From assembly GCA_016719575.1 (NCBI GenBank), contig JADJYV010000010.1:1-53290 (forward strand): 53,290 nucleotides of DNA. The letters run 5' to 3'. Numbering within the stretch: the stretch's first letter is position 1; each line of letters starts with the position of its first letter. The notes beneath the pieces were generated by a model. The model was not told where the DNA came from. It did not search any database and was given only the letters and a program-made list of their open reading frames with translations. A program made the position numbers and the translations under genes. The DNA is from Pseudobdellovibrionaceae bacterium. GTDB lineage: Bacteria > Bdellovibrionota > Bdellovibrionia > Bdellovibrionales > Bdellovibrionaceae. Below are positions 1-9,336 of this stretch, piece by piece.

Positions 1-2700
1 GAGGTGCCATTGACGACAAGGTTTATTGTTTGTGCTGCGCCCATTGTGGTTGCCGTATAGGTGGCATTGTAGTTGCCGCTGCCGGTGTTGTTGACTGTTC
101 CAATGGTTCCGTCACTGACGCCAGCGCTTTTGTTAAAGGTGATTGTCGCTCCACTTGAAATTGCATTGTTATTCACATCACGAAGATTGATGGATAGAGT
201 AGTTGCTGAGCTAGATTGAACTGTACTTGCGCCGATGGAGAATAGAGAATTGGCAGCGTTTGCCGCTCCCGCCACAACTTGGATGGTTTGTGTTAATCCG
301 CTAATTGGACTGCCATCAGAAAGAACACGCAGTGTTTGTGCTGAACCAGCGACAATGCCAGAGTAGGTGGCTGTAAAAGTCCCGTTTCCGCCGTTGTTAA
401 TTGCGGAGATGGTTCCTGTGCTGGAGCCACCAATCGTATCGAATGTAATTGCATATTCGCTGGTGATGGGATTGTTTTGAGAATCACGGATTACAGCAGT
501 GATATTAACAGAATTTCCGGAGGCCACTGTGCCCGAAGACAATGTTAAGCTCGAGTTTGCGAGCGCGGGTGCTCCGACCAAGACTTGAATACTCTGGGTC
601 GGACCAAGGCCGGAACCATTGACATTCGCCTGAACCGTTTGGGCAGTTCCTGCCGTGATACCGGTATAAGTCGCAGTGTAAACGCCAGCACCTTGGTTGG
701 TCACGACGCTGTAATTTCCGAACGAAGTCCCGCCAGATTTATCAAATTGAACTAAGATACCTGAACTAATCGGGTTTGCATTGGCATCTTTGATAGTTGC
801 AGTGAGAGTGACCGCTTGTCCCGCAATCACAGTATTTGCTGAGATCGTGAGAGTTGAGAGTGCATTGCTTGGTGCGCCCGGAAGGACTGAGACCGTCGTT
901 GTAGGGCCGAGTGCAAAACCATCAATAAGAATATCCAGAGTCTGTGCGGTTCCAGCGACAATTCCTGTGTAATCGACGGTGTAGACACCAGCACCTTGAT
1001 TGGTGATGGCGCCAAAAGTTCCAGTGCTTGTTCCACCCGATTTGGAGAAAGTGACAGCGACACCGGAGGTGATAGGATTGTTATTGCTGTCTTTAACCGT
1101 TGCCGTGACTGTAACAGCTTGGCCAGAGGTGACGGTTCCACTCGCAATGCTAATGCTTGAATTGGCGACTGAAGGCGCGCCAACGTTGACAGTGATGTTT
1201 TGAGTAAGACTTAGACTCGCAGCATTCGCTAAGACTTCTAGTGTTTGGGCGCTACCAGCAACAATGCCAGTGTAAGTGGTGGTATAGACTCCGCTGCCTT
1301 GATTGACAACACTTGAGTAGGTCCCCGTAGACGTGCCACCCGTTTTTGTAAAGGTCACGGTGACTCCCGACGAGATCGGGTTGTTATTGAGATCGCGAAG
1401 AGTGGCAGTGAGGGTGGCTGTTTGTCCTGAAGTAATGCTGTTCGAGGAGATTGTCAAACTGGAGTTAGGACCAGAGGGTGCTGCCGCATTCACGCTGACC
1501 GTTGTTGATGGGCCAAGAGCGCTGCCATCAGTGAGCACGCTGATCGTTTGTGCGGTCCCGGCGGTGACACCGGTGTAGTCAACAGTGTAGACTCCATTGC
1601 CAGCATTAGTGACGGAACCAAAGGTCCCTGTTGAAGTTCCACCGGTTTTAGAGAAGGTTATAGCAACTCCGCCGGTTACGGGATTGTTATTATCGTCTTT
1701 AATGGTGGCTGTAACGGTGACAGCTTGACCAGAAGTTACTGTGCTGCTGGCGATTGAAATTGATGAAGTTGTAGGAGATGGAGCTCCGGTTAGGACACTG
1801 ACCGAAGAGGATAGTCCGAGGTCCGAGCCATTGATAAGGACAGCTAAGGTCTGTGCAGTTCCAGCGGTGACTCCCGTGTAGCGAACGTTGTAGACACCAT
1901 TGCCTGCATTGGTTACTGAATTGAATGTTCCGGTGGAGGTTCCGCCAGTTTTAGAAAAGGTAACGGTGATCCCAGAGTCGATCGTATTGTTGTTTATGTC
2001 TTTTAAGGTCGCTGAGACGGTCACGAAATTTCCAGAGACAACAGTCGGGCTCGTGACAGTTAAGGAGCAATTTGCAAGGTGAGCCGTGCCTGGGACAACT
2101 GCAACTGTGACGTTCGGGCTTAAGGTCACGCCGTCAACTGTTACAGATAAAGTTTGAGCAGTTCCAGAAACAACCCCAGTGTAGGTGGTTGTATATACTC
2201 CGGCGCCAGCATTAACAACGGAACTGAAGGTTCCCGTCGAGGTTCCGCCGGATTTGTTAAAGACAACCATGATACCAGAAGGGACAGGGTTGTTGTTGAT
2301 ATCCTTAAGTGTAGCAGTCACGGTCACAGCGTTGCCAGATGAAACTGTCGCCGACGAAATAGCTAAAGTTGAGTTAGCTGATACCGGAGCTCCCGGCAAA
2401 ACTTGAATACTTGTTGTTGGTGTTAAGGCGGTGCCGTCGGCAGTCATTCCTAAAGTTTGCGCGGTGCCAGCGGTGATACCCGTATAGCTGATGGAGTAAA
2501 CGCCGCTGCCTTGATTCGTGATTGCACTGTAGTTTCCAGAGCTTGTGCCTCCAGACTTAGTAAAGGCAATTGTTTGGCCAGAACTGATCGGGTTGTTATA
2601 GGCATCGCGAACAGTGGCTGTGACTGTTACGGCATTTCCAGAAACGACAGTGCCTGAGCTAATTGAAATCGAAGAATTCGCTGAAGAGGCAGGTCCTGGA
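1..2700 (-). repeat. Tandem ~291-bp repeats encoding Big_1-type Ig domains
   Basis: About nine copies in tandem, each encoding one Ig-like domain of the lipoprotein gene they belong to. The most conserved stretches encode GGTSTGTF, NAGNGVYT/NQGAGVYT and GTAQT. Units differ at many silent sites, so this is an older array rather than a fresh expansion. It is nevertheless long enough to mislead short-read assembly or to vary in copy number. Confidence 0.85.
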
Positions 2701-3710
2701 ATAATTGCTAATGAGACGGTGCTTTGTAAGAAGTAAGTGATGTTAATAGAAACTTCGATCGAAATTCCAGTGCCAACAGTGGTCGGGGTGAAGGTGAAGG
2801 TGTAGGTGCCATTGTTGTTGTCAGTAACAGCGCTGAAGTTGCCGGAGCTGGTTCCGCTAGCTATAAGAGGGACAACCGGCAGGCCTCCAATTGTTTGTGG
2901 TGATCCGTTTGCATTGAAGGCCTGAACGGTGATGGTTGTTGGCGTTCCTGCTGCCAATGTCGACACGGGAGCGGTGACGGCGAGTTGCACAAGCTCTGTC
3001 GTCGTGAATGAGCGTGAGACCACATTGCCGTCTAAATTGCCTAGCGCATCGAGGGCTTGAACTCGCAGTGTATAGGGAGTATTAGGTGACAGACCAGTGA
3101 TCGTTGTCCCGCTAGAAGCACCGCCCGCGACTGTTCTAAAGAGTTCATACTGGCCTGAAGTTGTATTGAGTTTAAAGACTTGGTAAGACTGAGCGGCTAA
3201 GTTGGGTGTCCAAGTTGCGGTAACGCTTGTTCCTGTGATTGTAGTATAAAGACCTATTCCCAAAAATTTGAGACGCACTCCAACTGTAAAGATTTCGTCG
3301 TAGCTTCCCTCTAGGTTTCTGCCGGTGATTTTTATTTCATAGTTGCCAAGAACACCACTCTGTGGGGTCCACAATAAAATGCCGGAGCTGCTGCTAAAAC
3401 TCACTGTTGAGTTTGTGATCGAAGAACAGCTCGTACCGCTATCCACCTTGCCATCGACAGTCGTGTCGTAAACGCAAGTATAGGACATATCCTTGTCATT
3501 GCCAGGGACGCTTTCTTTAATGTTGTCGACGTCGATACTTAACAAATCTTCTTGTTGAACAATTTGGTCGGGTACAGATGTAAGAATCGGTGCAGAAGAA
3601 AAGTTGCCAAGGAGCTTATCAATGGCACCAGAGTCGGCACTGCCGCAACCAGCCAAGATAGCAAAGCTAGTGAAAATTAAACTGAATTTAAAAACCAACA
3701 ACGTCCTCAT
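1..3710 (-). CDS. Giant Ig-repeat surface lipoprotein, 3' end outside the window
   Basis: Probable surface or periplasmic adhesin-like lipoprotein. The reading frame on the minus strand starts at ATG 3708-3710 and stays open to base 1, about 1236 codons, so the C-terminus is missing. The N-terminus is a signal peptide with lipobox LAGC at about residues 19-22. Residues ~30-150 form an uncharacterised region rich in acidic and Ser/Thr residues. An FN3-like domain follows at ~155-240 and a first Ig-like domain at ~245-335. About nine Big_1/invasin-type repeats of ~97 residues run to the window edge. Each repeat carries versions of VTVTATLKDxNNNPI, FxKxGGTSTGTF and GxGVYTxxYTG. Ser/Thr/Asn/Gly content is high and Cys is almost absent; one repeat has a lone Cys near base 2070. 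No clear Shine-Dalgarno site is seen. An adhesive role is inferred from the architecture; no partner can be named. Confidence 0.85.
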   Translation of the reverse strand, partial: MRTLLVFKFSLIFTSFAILAGCGSADSGAIDKLLGNFSSAPILTSVPDQIVQQEDLLSIDVDNIKESVPGNDKDMSYTCVYDTTVDGKVDSGTSCSSITNSTVSFSSSSGILLWTPQSGVLGNYEIKITGRNLEGSYDEIFTVGVRLKFLGIGLYTTITGTSVTATWTPNLAAQSYQVFKLNTTSGQYELFRTVAGGASSGTTITGLSPNTPYTLRVQALDALGNLDGNVVSRSFTTTELVQLAVTAPVSTLAAGTPTTITVQAFNANGSPQTIGGLPVVPLIASGTSSGNFSAVTDNNNGTYTFTFTPTTVGTGISIEVSINITYFLQSTVSLAIIPGPASSANSSISISSGTVVSGNAVTVTATVRDAYNNPISSGQTIAFTKSGGTSSGNYSAITNQGSGVYSISYTGITAGTAQTLGMTADGTALTPTTSIQVLPGAPVSANSTLAISSATVSSGNAVTVTATLKDINNNPVPSGIMVVFNKSGGTSTGTFSSVVNAGAGVYTTTYTGVVSGTAQTLSVTVDGVTLSPNVTVAVVPGTAHLANCSLTVTSPTVVSGNFVTVSATLKDINNNTIDSGITVTFSKTGGTSTGTFNSVTNAGNGVYNVRYTGVTAGTAQTLAVLINGSDLGLSSSVSVLTGAPSPTTSSISIASSTVTSGQAVTVTATIKDDNNNPVTGGVAITFSKTGGTSTGTFGSVTNAGNGVYTVDYTGVTAGTAQTISVLTDGSALGPSTTVSVNAAAPSGPNSSLTISSNSITSGQTATLTATLRDLNNNPISSGVTVTFTKTGGTSTGTYSSVVNQGSGVYTTTYTGIVAGSAQTLEVLANAASLSLTQNITVNVGAPSVANSSISIASGTVTSGQAVTVTATVKDSNNNPITSGVAVTFSKSGGTSTGTFGAITNQGAGVYTVDYTGIVAGTAQTLDILIDGFALGPTTTVSVLPGAPSNALSTLTISANTVIAGQAVTLTATIKDANANPISSGILVQFDKSGGTSFGNYSVVTNQGAGVYTATYTGITAGTAQTVQANVNGSGLGPTQSIQVLVGAPALANSSLTLSSGTVASGNSVNITAVIRDSQNNPITSEYAITFDTIGGSSTGTISAINNGGNGTFTATYSGIVAGSAQTLRVLSDGSPISGLTQTIQVVAGAANAANSLFSIGASTVQSSSATTLSINLRDVNNNAISSGATITFNKSAGVSDGTIGTVNNTGSGNYNATYTATTMGAAQTINLVVNGT

Positions 3711-3803
3711 TTGATAAACTTATCGGCATTTTTGAGGAAATAATTAAGGTCATTTTTACAGTCACATTATGAGACGTTAGGGGATTTCAATTTGAGATAC
3801 TAC

Positions 3804-6128
3804 CTATAAATCTGGGGAGGGATCTGTGGAACGTGGAAAAATCGACGCCGTCTTAACATAAAGTTTTATCTTTGCGTCGAGGGTGCTTAGTTCTACGGGT
3901 TTTGTAACGAAATCATTCATTCCTGCTTCGATGCATTTCAAATGGTCTTCTATAAAAGCGTTGGCGGTAAATGCAACAACAGGTATGTCTGAAATCGGTT
4001 TTGACATTTTTCGAATTCGGCGCGTCGCCTCGTAACCATCCATTTCAGGCATTTGACAGTCCATAAAAATAAGATCGTAAGTAAAAAGTTGGAGGGCTTT
4101 AAGTGCCTCTATTCCATTTGCGGCAACGTCGACATTGCAATTAATTTTCTCTAGCATTAACAAAGCGATTTTTTGATTGATTGGGTTATCCTCCACCAGC
4201 AAAATTCGAGGTTTATTAAGCGTATGTCGATTTGGTAAAGTGAACGGAGATTCCGATGGCTCATCTACTAGAGTGTTTACAACGTGGAGGACCTCTAAAA
4301 GGCATTTTTGTATATTCTGTTGAAGGATTGGCTTTTTTAAATAGTTTATTCTTTGAGTTGGAAGCAGGTGAGCTATATTATGAGTGCGCTCGATTAAGTA
4401 GATAATAGGAATTTCTGCATTTCTTGAGAATTTTTTTAAAAAATGAAACTCCAAATCCGGGTTAAATGGCAATTGATTTAAATCGAGAATGATGGCAATT
4501 GTTTCTTTTGGGGGCGTGTAGTTTTCAAGATCTTGTGGCGAAGGAATCAAAGCGATCAAGCCTAAATCTTGAAGCTGTAAATTAAGGAATTCCTGAAGGA
4601 GTGAATTTCTTGCGAGCACTAAGACTTTCTTATCTTTAAAAGTTTTTGGCAAAGGATTCTCATGTCGCGTCGTTGTTGTCGTATCTAACTGGATCCTAAC
4701 TTTAAATAGCGAGCCCTTACCAGGAGTGCTCGACACACCAATTTCCCCACCCATCAACAAGGCAAGCTGATTGCAAATTGAAAGACCTAAGCCGGTGCCT
4801 CCATAGCGTCGAGTTGTCGATGAATCCGCTTGACTGAATGGGGTAAAAAGACGATTGAGGTGACGTGGGTCAATGCCAATACCAGTATCTTTTATTATAA
4901 AATCGATTACAATTTTGTTTTCGGACATAGAGATCATTGTAGCGTTAAAAGTTACGCAACCGCTCGGGGTGAATTTAAGGGCATTATTTAATAAATTTAG
5001 AATAATTTGCTTAATACGCCCTGGATCACCTTTGATAGTTTGTGGAATTTGCGGATCAATGTAGCTAAGGAGTTCCAATTTCTTTTGTGCAAAATTATCA
5101 GCGACAATATTTACGACCTCAGAATAGATTGTGCGGAGATCAAATTCGATGAATTCTAGGACCATCTTTCCAGCTTCGATCTTTGAAACATCAAGAATAT
5201 CGTTTAAGAGAAACAATAGAGAGTTGCTTGAAGCTCTTATGGATTGGATGTAGTCTTTTTGGTCGTAAGACAATTTTGTATCCAAAAGCAGAGAAGTGAA
5301 GCCAATAACGGCGTTTAGGGGAGTCCTGATCTCATGACTCATTGTTGCCAAAAAATCAGATTTTGATCGATTGGCTTTTTGCGCTTGGTTGATTGCTTCT
5401 TTGAGTCTTTTGCTCTTACTTTTTGATGTTTCTAAAAGCAAAGCCACATTCTTAATATTTCCATGCGAGATCCGCAACAATAGAAGGCTACAGAGCGCAA
5501 TAGCAAGTAAAGTCCACCCCAACAATCGGTGAGCCCGCGTCTGCTTTTTTAAGAGCTCGTTACGTAACCTAAATGCATTTCGATTGATATCGTTGACTGC
5601 TGCATGCAGGGTGAATTCTAAGGGGGTCAGGATTTCATAAACATGAGTAAACGTTTTCTGTTGTTCCGGTTTCAATTGCATGATCACGGGATGAAGCTCT
5701 TTAAGAGCTTTGTTTAGCGCGTTGATATGGTTCATCTGCCTTTGGTCACTGATTCCCTCTAGGTTGCGTTGGGTCTCTTTTCGATAAGAATCTAATTTTT
5801 GTGCGAGATCGACATAGCGATCCTGAAGGCCCTCCTTTTTTAGCATACGGCGCTCAAACAAATTGAGGCTTATTAAAAAGTGATCATAAGAATGCAAGGT
5901 TTGAGATGCTAAAAAAAGTGTCCCTTCAAACTCGGATGAGCTCTCTTTGATCATTGGGGAAGGAATACTTTTAAAGAATAAAATTGAAGAACCCATTGCA
6001 ACAATAACTACAAAAGTTATCAAAAAGACATAAGAAATCTTTGGGGCGAAGGGTGTGCTGTTCGAAATGTAGTTATCAAGATTTTTAACCATAGTTTCAG
6101 AAAATGACGTTATGTTGATATCATTCAA
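3804..6128 (-). CDS. Membrane hybrid sensor histidine kinase with two receiver modules, one degenerate
   Basis: Sensor kinase of 774 residues. TM1 lies at ~31-53, a ~150-residue periplasmic helical sensor region at ~54-200, and TM2 at ~202-221, followed by a coiled linker. HisKA carries the phospho-accepting His265 (SHEIRTP). HATPase_c at ~360-480 shows the N-box (LNNALKFT), DTGIGI and GGTGLGLS. A first receiver-like module at ~499-612 keeps D549 and the K598/K599-P end but lacks the acidic pair (LVLARNS), so it is probably not phosphorylated. A second, complete receiver at ~640-755 has E646/D647, D690 and K743. The called start is TTG at 6128. Met13 (6092) is an alternative, and neither has a clear ribosome site. 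The gene is divergent from the regulator cluster starting at 6322, which suggests it feeds phosphate to those proteins. That link is inferred from position only. Confidence 0.9.
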   Translation of the reverse strand: MNDINITSFSETMVKNLDNYISNSTPFAPKISYVFLITFVVIVAMGSSILFFKSIPSPMIKESSSEFEGTLFLASQTLHSYDHFLISLNLFERRMLKKEGLQDRYVDLAQKLDSYRKETQRNLEGISDQRQMNHINALNKALKELHPVIMQLKPEQQKTFTHVYEILTPLEFTLHAAVNDINRNAFRLRNELLKKQTRAHRLLGWTLLAIALCSLLLLRISHGNIKNVALLLETSKSKSKRLKEAINQAQKANRSKSDFLATMSHEIRTPLNAVIGFTSLLLDTKLSYDQKDYIQSIRASSNSLLFLLNDILDVSKIEAGKMVLEFIEFDLRTIYSEVVNIVADNFAQKKLELLSYIDPQIPQTIKGDPGRIKQIILNLLNNALKFTPSGCVTFNATMISMSENKIVIDFIIKDTGIGIDPRHLNRLFTPFSQADSSTTRRYGGTGLGLSICNQLALLMGGEIGVSSTPGKGSLFKVRIQLDTTTTTRHENPLPKTFKDKKVLVLARNSLLQEFLNLQLQDLGLIALIPSPQDLENYTPPKETIAIILDLNQLPFNPDLEFHFLKKFSRNAEIPIIYLIERTHNIAHLLPTQRINYLKKPILQQNIQKCLLEVLHVVNTLVDEPSESPFTLPNRHTLNKPRILLVEDNPINQKIALLMLEKINCNVDVAANGIEALKALQLFTYDLIFMDCQMPEMDGYEATRRIRKMSKPISDIPVVAFTANAFIEDHLKCIEAGMNDFVTKPVELSTLDAKIKLYVKTASIFPRSTDPSPDL

Positions 6129-6321
6129 ATATAAAGAAGAACGTGGGATTTGAAGAAGAATTCACAAGTTTAAAGAAATCGACATACCTGACGGGGGATT
6201 TCTTCATAATATCAAGCGCATTTGTCGTTAAAGTTTCATAAGAACATCACACCGTTCAGATCAATTCAAGGGATAATGTCCGACTGTTAACACGAATTTA
6301 ATATTGATTGGGAGGGGGAAT

Positions 6322-6537
6322 TTGAACTTACGCAACTTGAATAAAAATGACGGTCTAATGCCGAAGGCAAGTTTTGATCTCAAGGAAAGCGAAAAGCAGG
6401 TTCGCGACATCTTTGGCAGACGAATTCTCAGAAAAGAAGAAGTATCCTTAAAGAATTGGAAACCCGTTGCTCCGTCAATGGATGGAAAAAGAATACTAAA
6501 ATTAAAAACATATTTAACAAGAGTCTTTGGGGGCTAA
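6322..6537 (+). CDS. Small basic protein of unknown function, 71 residues
   Basis: The likely start is TTG at 6322, because GGAGGGGG (6311-6318) sits at normal Shine-Dalgarno distance; an in-frame TTG at 6304 would lie upstream of that site. The protein has no signal peptide or membrane segment and is rich in Lys, Arg and Leu. It contains the stretch EKQVRDIFGRRILRKEEV, which looks helical. Its stop at 6535-6537 is one base from the start of the HPF-like/receiver gene, so the two are almost certainly co-transcribed and translationally coupled. I recognise no family. A role as partner or adaptor of the following gene is possible but unproven. Confidence 0.55.
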   Translation: MNLRNLNKNDGLMPKASFDLKESEKQVRDIFGRRILRKEEVSLKNWKPVAPSMDGKRILKLKTYLTRVFGG

Positions 6538-6538
6538 T

Positions 6539-7288
6539 ATGGAAGTCACTAAGACAGCGGCAAACAGATTAGAAATTCACTTTGAGGGGATGGAAGGAAA
6601 CTCTAAGGTTGAACATATGATACGAAATAAGTTGTCCAGAATTATCGATATGAGTCCAGACAACTCATTTATACAGGCGAGAATAACAGAATTGGGCTCC
6701 CGTTTTTCAGTCGAAATTTTAGTTCGCCATGTTATGGGGCAGTTTTTATCATTTTGCGAGGAGAGAACCATGGGAGAAAGTGTAAATCTAGCGACAACTC
6801 AATTGTACGATCAAATCAAATCATGGAGAGACACTCGTTATTTAAAAACAAGTAAAGCGGATGTTGGATTTAAGGTTTTGATTGTTGATGACGATCCGAT
6901 TTCAATAAAGCTAATTGAAAGAGCTCTTCAGCAGCGGGGATGCGAAACTCACGTCGTAGAGAGCGGTCAAGATGCAATCGACGAAATATTCGAACATCAG
7001 TACGATCTTATCGTTCTTGATTGGAATATGCCAAACATGAATGGATTACAGACCATAAAGATGTTGGATGAAACGGCTGATTTGAGTCAAACCGGAATTC
7101 AAAACAAAAAAGTACCCGTATTAATTTATTCAGCGAGTTCACGATCGCAGATAGTTTTTCCTAAAAGCAAATCGTTTCGAAAAATTGGTTATTTGCAAAA
7201 GACGAGCAGCTACGAATCGCTTTGCAAAACGACAGACATGTTTATCGATAATCTAAAAAAAATAAAAGAAAGAAAAATGTTAAACTAA
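6539..7288 (+). CDS. HPF/RaiA-like domain fused to a response-regulator receiver
   Basis: The product has 249 residues from ATG 6539; the in-frame TTG at 6527 overlaps the previous gene and is less likely. Residues ~1-102 resemble the ribosome hibernation factor fold (HPF/RaiA, S30AE family). The pattern is beta-rich IxxxxxG, a helix with IRNKLSRI, alternating strands (FIQARI, FSVEILV, GQFLSF), then a long helix ending in IKSWRDTRY. The match is by pattern only. Residues ~111-245 are a receiver with D117-D119 as acidic pocket and phospho-acceptor D161 (VLDWNMP); K221 lies in LQKTSS rather than the usual KPF. Known HPF proteins bind the 30S decoding region and silence ribosomes, so this could be phosphorylation-controlled ribosome binding. 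The downstream OmpR regulator (7313) and HPt (8027) are in the same run. Confidence 0.75.
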   Translation: MEVTKTAANRLEIHFEGMEGNSKVEHMIRNKLSRIIDMSPDNSFIQARITELGSRFSVEILVRHVMGQFLSFCEERTMGESVNLATTQLYDQIKSWRDTRYLKTSKADVGFKVLIVDDDPISIKLIERALQQRGCETHVVESGQDAIDEIFEHQYDLIVLDWNMPNMNGLQTIKMLDETADLSQTGIQNKKVPVLIYSASSRSQIVFPKSKSFRKIGYLQKTSSYESLCKTTDMFIDNLKKIKERKMLN

Positions 7289-7312
7289 CTAAAAAAGGAG
7301 AAGGATAAATAT

Positions 7313-8014
7313 ATGATGCCAACAGTATTAGCAGTCGACGATTCGCGAGAGATACATCCATTTTTAAAAACAGCCCTCGGTCAAACGTGTTCTTTGTTAT
7401 TAGCTGGATCCCTCAGGGAAGCAGACGACATTTTAACCAAAAATGAGGTGCATTTGATTCTGTTAGATGTCGGACTTCCAGATGGAAGTGGATTTGATTT
7501 TTGTACAAATTTACAAAGTCAGGATGCCACGCAAAAGATACCAGTTATTTTTCTGACTGGCAAAGTGGGGGTTGGCGATAAAGTTCTTGGACTTGCCCTC
7601 GGTGCTGAAGATTACGTGACAAAACCATTTGATATTTTAGAACTTCGCGCTCGGGTTGAAAGCAAATTAAAAAAATTCCTCTATAATGCCAAGGAAGAAT
7701 CCTATTTCCAGAGAGGAAATCTTAAATTTGAGCTATCGACATATTCGATTTATTTGAATGAGTTGAGCGGCAATCAAAAACTAAGCATGACCCCGATAGA
7801 GTTTAAACTTCTTTTAAAATTAGCCCGTGCTCCGGGATACGTGTTAAGTCGGGATCAGTTAATTGACAGTGTGTGGGGAGACTCGGTGTACATCGAAGAT
7901 CGGTCCGTTGATCGACATATCTCATCAATTCGAAAAAAGCTAGGTGGCTGCTCAAATTACATAAGAACCGTCCCTGGTCTTGGGTATCAATTTTTAGCTG
8001 AACAACAGCATTGA
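7313..8014 (+). CDS. OmpR/PhoB-type response regulator
   Basis: DNA-binding response regulator of 233 residues. The receiver at ~1-120 has D9/D10, phospho-acceptor D52 (LLDVGLPDGSG), T82 and K104 (TKPF). The winged-helix domain at ~130-230 contains the PhoB-type recognition and wing segment RSVDRHISSIRKKLG and ends in TVPGLGYQF. The start is ATG 7313 behind AAGGA (7301-7305); an immediately following ATG at 7316 is an alternative. The gene lies 24 bp after the HPF-like/receiver gene and 12 bp before the HPt gene, so the three form an operon. It is clearly paralogous to the regulator at 8379-9227 (shared LILLDV, LPDGSGF and MTPIE blocks). Target genes cannot be inferred. Confidence 0.95.
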   Translation: MMPTVLAVDDSREIHPFLKTALGQTCSLLLAGSLREADDILTKNEVHLILLDVGLPDGSGFDFCTNLQSQDATQKIPVIFLTGKVGVGDKVLGLALGAEDYVTKPFDILELRARVESKLKKFLYNAKEESYFQRGNLKFELSTYSIYLNELSGNQKLSMTPIEFKLLLKLARAPGYVLSRDQLIDSVWGDSVYIEDRSVDRHISSIRKKLGGCSNYIRTVPGLGYQFLAEQQH

Positions 8015-8026
8015 GGAGTTGTGTGT

Positions 8027-8389
8027 ATGGAAATTGGCGAAATTCAGTTCGATGTAAAAGAAAATTTGAATTCAATGGAAAAAGCCTATGGCGTTAAAGT
8101 AGCAAGGGAAGTCGTGCAAATATTTCTGGTTGACTACAAGTCGAAACTTCAAAATCTTCGACAGGGAATTGAGGATGAAAATACCGAGTTGATTCGTTTT
8201 CAAGCTCATAATATAAAGTCGGGATGCTTGAGTATGGGGTTAAAGCCGATGTCTGACCTTTGTGAAAAGATTGAACACGAAAGTGAAAGGTTTTCTCGTA
8301 ATGAGTTAAATTCAATGTTTCAAAGTCTTGAAGATCAATACAAAAGATTTTCTTGCGATTTCGAACAGTATTTAAATCTTACGCATTAG
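8027..8389 (+). CDS. Stand-alone histidine phosphotransfer (HPt) protein
   Basis: Helical protein of 120 residues from ATG 8027, behind GAGGAG (8013-8018); an upstream in-frame GTG at 8021 is too close to that site. The HPt signature is RFQAHNIKSG, with His61 as phospho-accepting residue and K64 next to it, followed by GLKPMSDLCEKIE as expected for a four-helix HPt bundle. Such proteins shuttle phosphate between receivers of hybrid kinases and response regulators in the cytoplasm. Neither the 3804-6128 hybrid kinase nor the local response regulators have an HPt domain, so this protein is the natural link between them. Its end overlaps the end of the convergent regulator gene by 11 bp. Confidence 0.9.
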   Translation: MEIGEIQFDVKENLNSMEKAYGVKVAREVVQIFLVDYKSKLQNLRQGIEDENTELIRFQAHNIKSGCLSMGLKPMSDLCEKIEHESERFSRNELNSMFQSLEDQYKRFSCDFEQYLNLTH

Positions 8390-9227
8390 TCTCAAACAAA
8401 GGAGCCAGGTGACTAGGCTCCATTTCTTCGATCTTAAGGTTATCGATATTGAATTGATATCCTAGGCTCGGAATTGTCTTGATGTATTGGCCGTGAGGCC
8501 CAAGCTTTTTTCTCACTGTGTAAATATGTTTATCAATAGATCTTTCGTTAATATGGACTGCTCTTCCCCAAACAGATTCTATAAGTTGGTTTCGAGAAAA
8601 TATACGTCCTGGCTTTTGGGCTAAGTGGAGTAAGATTCGATACTCAATTGGCGTCATGTTAATCAGTTTAGAATTTTCATTATCTATTGAATAGACAACA
8701 TAGGTAAGCGTATCAAAGCGGAGATGACCTCGGTGCAATTGGAGGTCGCTTTGTTCTTGCAACAGAGATTTCTTCAGTTTTGATTCGATTCTTGCTTTCA
8801 ATTCGAGTGGCGCGAAGGGTTTTGTAATATAGTCATCAGCACCTAAGTTGAGACCTAAGACTTTGTCCGTGATTCCAGTCTTGCTGGTTAAAAATACTAT
8901 TGGTATTTTTGATGTTGCCGCACTTGCCTGTAAATCATTACAAAATTCAAAACCACTGCCGTCTGGTAACAGGACGTCGAGCAAAATCAAATGAATCTCG
9001 TGGCAGTTGAGTAATTCTTTTGCTTGTTGGATAGTGCTTGCGAAGAAGAGGTGTAGTTCTCTTTCTAAAGTACCTCTTATAATGATTTGATATTCGAGTG
9101 AATCCTCAACAGCAAGAACATTAGGGATGAAGTTTTGTAAATGGGCTTCATGCTCTTTTTCTAGAACTCGATAACCGTAGTCTCGGAATCCGGTGACAAG
9201 TTGATTTTCTTGAGGGGCATTGTTCAT
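8379..9227 (-). CDS. OmpR/PhoB-type response regulator with an N-terminal extension
   Basis: Protein of 282 residues from ATG 9227, preceded by a good Shine-Dalgarno site (GGAGG, 7 bases before the start). A ~34-residue N-terminal extension, unusual for the family, precedes the receiver at ~35-150. The receiver has E41/D42, phospho-acceptor D84 (LLDVLLPDGSG), T114 and K136 (TKPF). The C-terminal winged helix at ~165-265 contains ERSIDKHIYTVRKKLG and TIPSLGYQF. A ~20-residue tail follows. It is a close paralogue of the 7313-8014 protein and convergent with that operon. It probably competes for, or diversifies, the same phosphorelay output; that is inference. Confidence 0.93.
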   Translation of the reverse strand: MNNAPQENQLVTGFRDYGYRVLEKEHEAHLQNFIPNVLAVEDSLEYQIIIRGTLERELHLFFASTIQQAKELLNCHEIHLILLDVLLPDGSGFEFCNDLQASAATSKIPIVFLTSKTGITDKVLGLNLGADDYITKPFAPLELKARIESKLKKSLLQEQSDLQLHRGHLRFDTLTYVVYSIDNENSKLINMTPIEYRILLHLAQKPGRIFSRNQLIESVWGRAVHINERSIDKHIYTVRKKLGPHGQYIKTIPSLGYQFNIDNLKIEEMEPSHLAPLFETNA

Positions 9228-9336
9228 AAAGGACCTCCGTGTATTTATCGTGTTTCACTTTCAATGTGCGCATCCATTGCGATCCCTTGCTCTGTTGATC
9301 TACTCCAGGTTGTGGCAAAAATGTCTATTTGCAATG

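Noticed and set aside
1..2700. Regular repeats as a possible CRISPR array
   Set aside because: Units are ~291 bp, in frame and encode Ig-like domains; there are no short direct repeats with unique spacers.
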